From contig NZ_WWCL01000001.1 of the NCBI RefSeq assembly GCF_009857835.1, positions 310,001 to 374,000 of the forward strand: a stretch of DNA of 64,000 nt, in the 5' to 3' direction. This DNA is from Duganella fentianensis. Its GTDB lineage: Bacteria > Pseudomonadota > Gammaproteobacteria > Burkholderiales > Burkholderiaceae_D. The stretch's first letter is position 1. The number at the start of each line of letters is the position of its first letter. Under the pieces are notes generated by a model, which was given only the letters and a program-made list of their open reading frames with translations, made no database searches and was not told the DNA's origin. A program made the position numbers and the translations under genes. This document shows positions 62,313 through 64,000 of this stretch, piece after piece.

Positions 62313-64000
62313 ATGGGTGCAGCACGCAAATTGCAGGTTTCGAATATGGCGCTGGCGGTCAAACTGGCGCTGGGAGTGGGGGCCGTGGCCGGCCTGATAC
62401 AGCAGGTACAGGCGCAGGAGGCGGCGGTCAGCGCCGTGCCGGTGCCCAAGGTGGAGATCACCGGTTCGGCCATCCGCCGCATCGAATCCGAAACCGCACT
62501 GCCGGTGCAGGTCATCACCCGTGAAGAAATCGACAAGGCTGGCGTGACCACTGCGTCCGAACTGATGGCGCGGGTATCGGCCAACGTGGGCGGCCTGACC
62601 GATGGCGCCAGCATCAACGTCGGCGGCGACCAGCGCGGCTTCAATAGCGCCAATCTGCGCGGCATCGGTACCTCGTCCACGCTGGTGCTGCTGAACGGCC
62701 GCCGCATGGCCAACTTTGCTTCGCCCGGCGACGATACGGGCGTGGACCTGAACAACATCCCGGCCGCTGCCATCCAGCGCGTGGAAGTGCTGCTGGACGG
62801 TGCTTCGGCGCTGTACGGCACGGACGCTATCGGCGGTGTGATCAACTTCATCACCCGCAAGGACTTCCAGGGGCTGGAACTGAATGCCTACGGTAACAAG
62901 ACGCAGGAAGGTGGCGCCGGCAAGCGTACGGCCAGCCTGAGTGCCGGTACCGGTGATCTGGGCCGCGATGGTTACAACGTCTTCGCCGTGGTGGACGTGC
63001 AGCGCACGGGCGCACTGAATACCTCGCAGCGTAAATTCATCGATGATCTGCATATCGCCGAACGCCTGCCGCACCTGCTGTCCGGCTATACTAGCCCGGC
63101 CAATATCCGCCTGACCGGCGCCCAGTTTGACTACCTGCAGGACCATGGTTTCACCATTAACGGTAAGCCTATCACCGGCCGCACCATCAACCTGTCGCAG
63201 CCGAACTGCGCACCGCCGGCCAATCTGTACCTGCCTAAAGGTACCGGCGGGGCGGATGCCTGCACCTACAACTACATGGGCGACACCGAGCTGTATCCGA
63301 AGTCGGACAAGGTCAACCTGCTGTCGCGCGGCGTGCTGCAACTCAATCCGGACAACCAGCTGTTTGCCGAAGTGGCGCTGAGCCGCTCCAAGACTTATTA
63401 CGTCGGTTCCTCGGCGCGGGTGACGGGCGCGATCAATTACAAACGCATTCCGGAACTGGCCAAATATGTGCTGGATTCGGATGTCGCCAGTGCGGACGAC
63501 GATACGGTGGGCGATGTTACGCTGCGTATGCGCCTGAATGAAGCGGGCCGCCGTACCAGCGAACTGACCAGCGAAAGCCAGCGCATCGTGCTGGGCCTGA
63601 CGGGAAGTGCCGGCGGCTGGGACTACGACGTGGGCCTGAACCACAGCGTCAACACCATCAAGGACAAGGACACCCACGGCTACGTGCTGTACGACAAACT
63701 GTTGAAGGGCATCTACGATGGCCTGATCAATCCGTTCGGCCCGTCCAGCGCGGCCGGCGTCGCCCTGCTCGATTCCATCCAGGTGAACGACGATGTGCGC
63801 CATGCCCGCGGGGTGATGGATTCGATCGACTTCAAGGTTTCGCATGCGCTGGGCGCACTGGGTGGCGGTGATGCTGCCATGGCGGTCGGTGGCGAAGTGC
63901 GCCACGAACGCACGGATTTCACCCCGTCGGCGCTGCTGATGAGCGATAACATCAACAATGACTTCGCACCGGAAGGCGGCCGCCCGACCAGCGACAAGCG
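62313..64000 (+). CDS. TonB-dependent receptor, 3' end outside window
   Basis: At least 562 residues of an outer-membrane TonB-dependent receptor, open to the right edge. Signal peptide MGAARKLQVSNMALAVKLALGVG...QVQAQ (cleaved near residue 35), a TonB box candidate just after it (PKVEITGSAIRR), then the plug domain with STLVLLNGRRMANFA and VEVLLDGASALYGTDAIGGVINFITR, followed by the barrel. The sequence falls with the receptors that import peptides or carbohydrates and not typical siderophores; substrate not readable. Divergent from the deacylase/carrier operon. Confidence 0.93.
   Translation, partial: MGAARKLQVSNMALAVKLALGVGAVAGLIQQVQAQEAAVSAVPVPKVEITGSAIRRIESETALPVQVITREEIDKAGVTTASELMARVSANVGGLTDGASINVGGDQRGFNSANLRGIGTSSTLVLLNGRRMANFASPGDDTGVDLNNIPAAAIQRVEVLLDGASALYGTDAIGGVINFITRKDFQGLELNAYGNKTQEGGAGKRTASLSAGTGDLGRDGYNVFAVVDVQRTGALNTSQRKFIDDLHIAERLPHLLSGYTSPANIRLTGAQFDYLQDHGFTINGKPITGRTINLSQPNCAPPANLYLPKGTGGADACTYNYMGDTELYPKSDKVNLLSRGVLQLNPDNQLFAEVALSRSKTYYVGSSARVTGAINYKRIPELAKYVLDSDVASADDDTVGDVTLRMRLNEAGRRTSELTSESQRIVLGLTGSAGGWDYDVGLNHSVNTIKDKDTHGYVLYDKLLKGIYDGLINPFGPSSAAGVALLDSIQVNDDVRHARGVMDSIDFKVSHALGALGGGDAAMAVGGEVRHERTDFTPSALLMSDNINNDFAPEGGRPTSDK

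Overview
The window is GC-rich, densely coded chromosomal DNA. Gene content suggests a betaproteobacterium of the Burkholderiales, most like Oxalobacteraceae (Massilia/Duganella type): a mogA-darP/pmbA neighbourhood, a paaABCDE-type phenylacetate cluster with PaaX, a hut operon with hutF/hutG/hutD, many secreted peptidases and a TonB receptor. This placement is inferred from gene content and gene-family resemblance, not from a marker gene. I saw no rRNA, tRNA, CRISPR array, prophage or insertion sequence.

Layout. 1-2.4 kb: 3' part of a 2-oxoglutarate/Fe(II) oxygenase facing msbA. 2.5-4.2 kb: exported YtcJ-like amidohydrolase. 4.3-11.7 kb: the histidine utilisation operon hutU-hutH-hutG-hutF-hutD-hutI, driven by a promoter whose spacer is a perfect palindrome of HutC-operator type. 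Histidine goes to urocanate, imidazolone propionate, formiminoglutamate, formylglutamate and glutamate by the deiminase (HutF/HutG) route; no hutC lies in the window. 11.8-14.5 kb: large secreted zinc metalloprotease. 14.5-18.3 kb: housekeeping-like genes (GNAT acetyltransferases, an EamA permease, a DUF962 membrane protein, a uracil/hypoxanthine-DNA glycosylase) and two small genes of 58 and 45 codons. 18.3-22.2 kb: two lipoproteins, one with BACON-like repeats and a propeller, one with transglutaminase-like and TPR parts. 22.3-26.8 kb: an HDOD gene with a companion of unknown function, then a periplasmic Cache protein followed by a chemoreceptor.

27.0-31.5 kb: a KamA-like radical SAM aminomutase, an MFS transporter and a prolyl-4-hydroxylase-like oxygenase are tightly coupled, followed by a fumarylacetoacetate hydrolase family gene. 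31.5-36.9 kb: class III aminotransferase, carboxymuconolactone decarboxylase family protein, carboxylesterase, mogA, darP and divergent pmbA. 36.9-37.4 kb: a decayed VapBC toxin-antitoxin pair, with the antitoxin intact and the PIN toxin missing its middle. 37.5-39.9 kb: M14 carboxypeptidase and a divergent Tat-type TRAP binding protein.

40.0-51.7 kb: phenylacetate catabolism. PaaX is encoded divergently from paaABCDE-paaG-paaH-paaI-paaJ-paaY-paaZ. The cluster covers epoxidation of phenylacetyl-CoA, isomerisation to the oxepin, ring cleavage and part of beta-oxidation. The ligase paaK and hydratase paaF are not in the window. Six 10-bp repeats lie between paaI and paaJ.

51.8-64 kb: M24 peptidase, secreted M4 metalloprotease, TRAP permeases dctQ/dctM (possible partners of the distant binding protein), argH, and an AstE-like deacylase plus YfcC-type carrier divergent from a TonB-dependent receptor that runs off the right edge.
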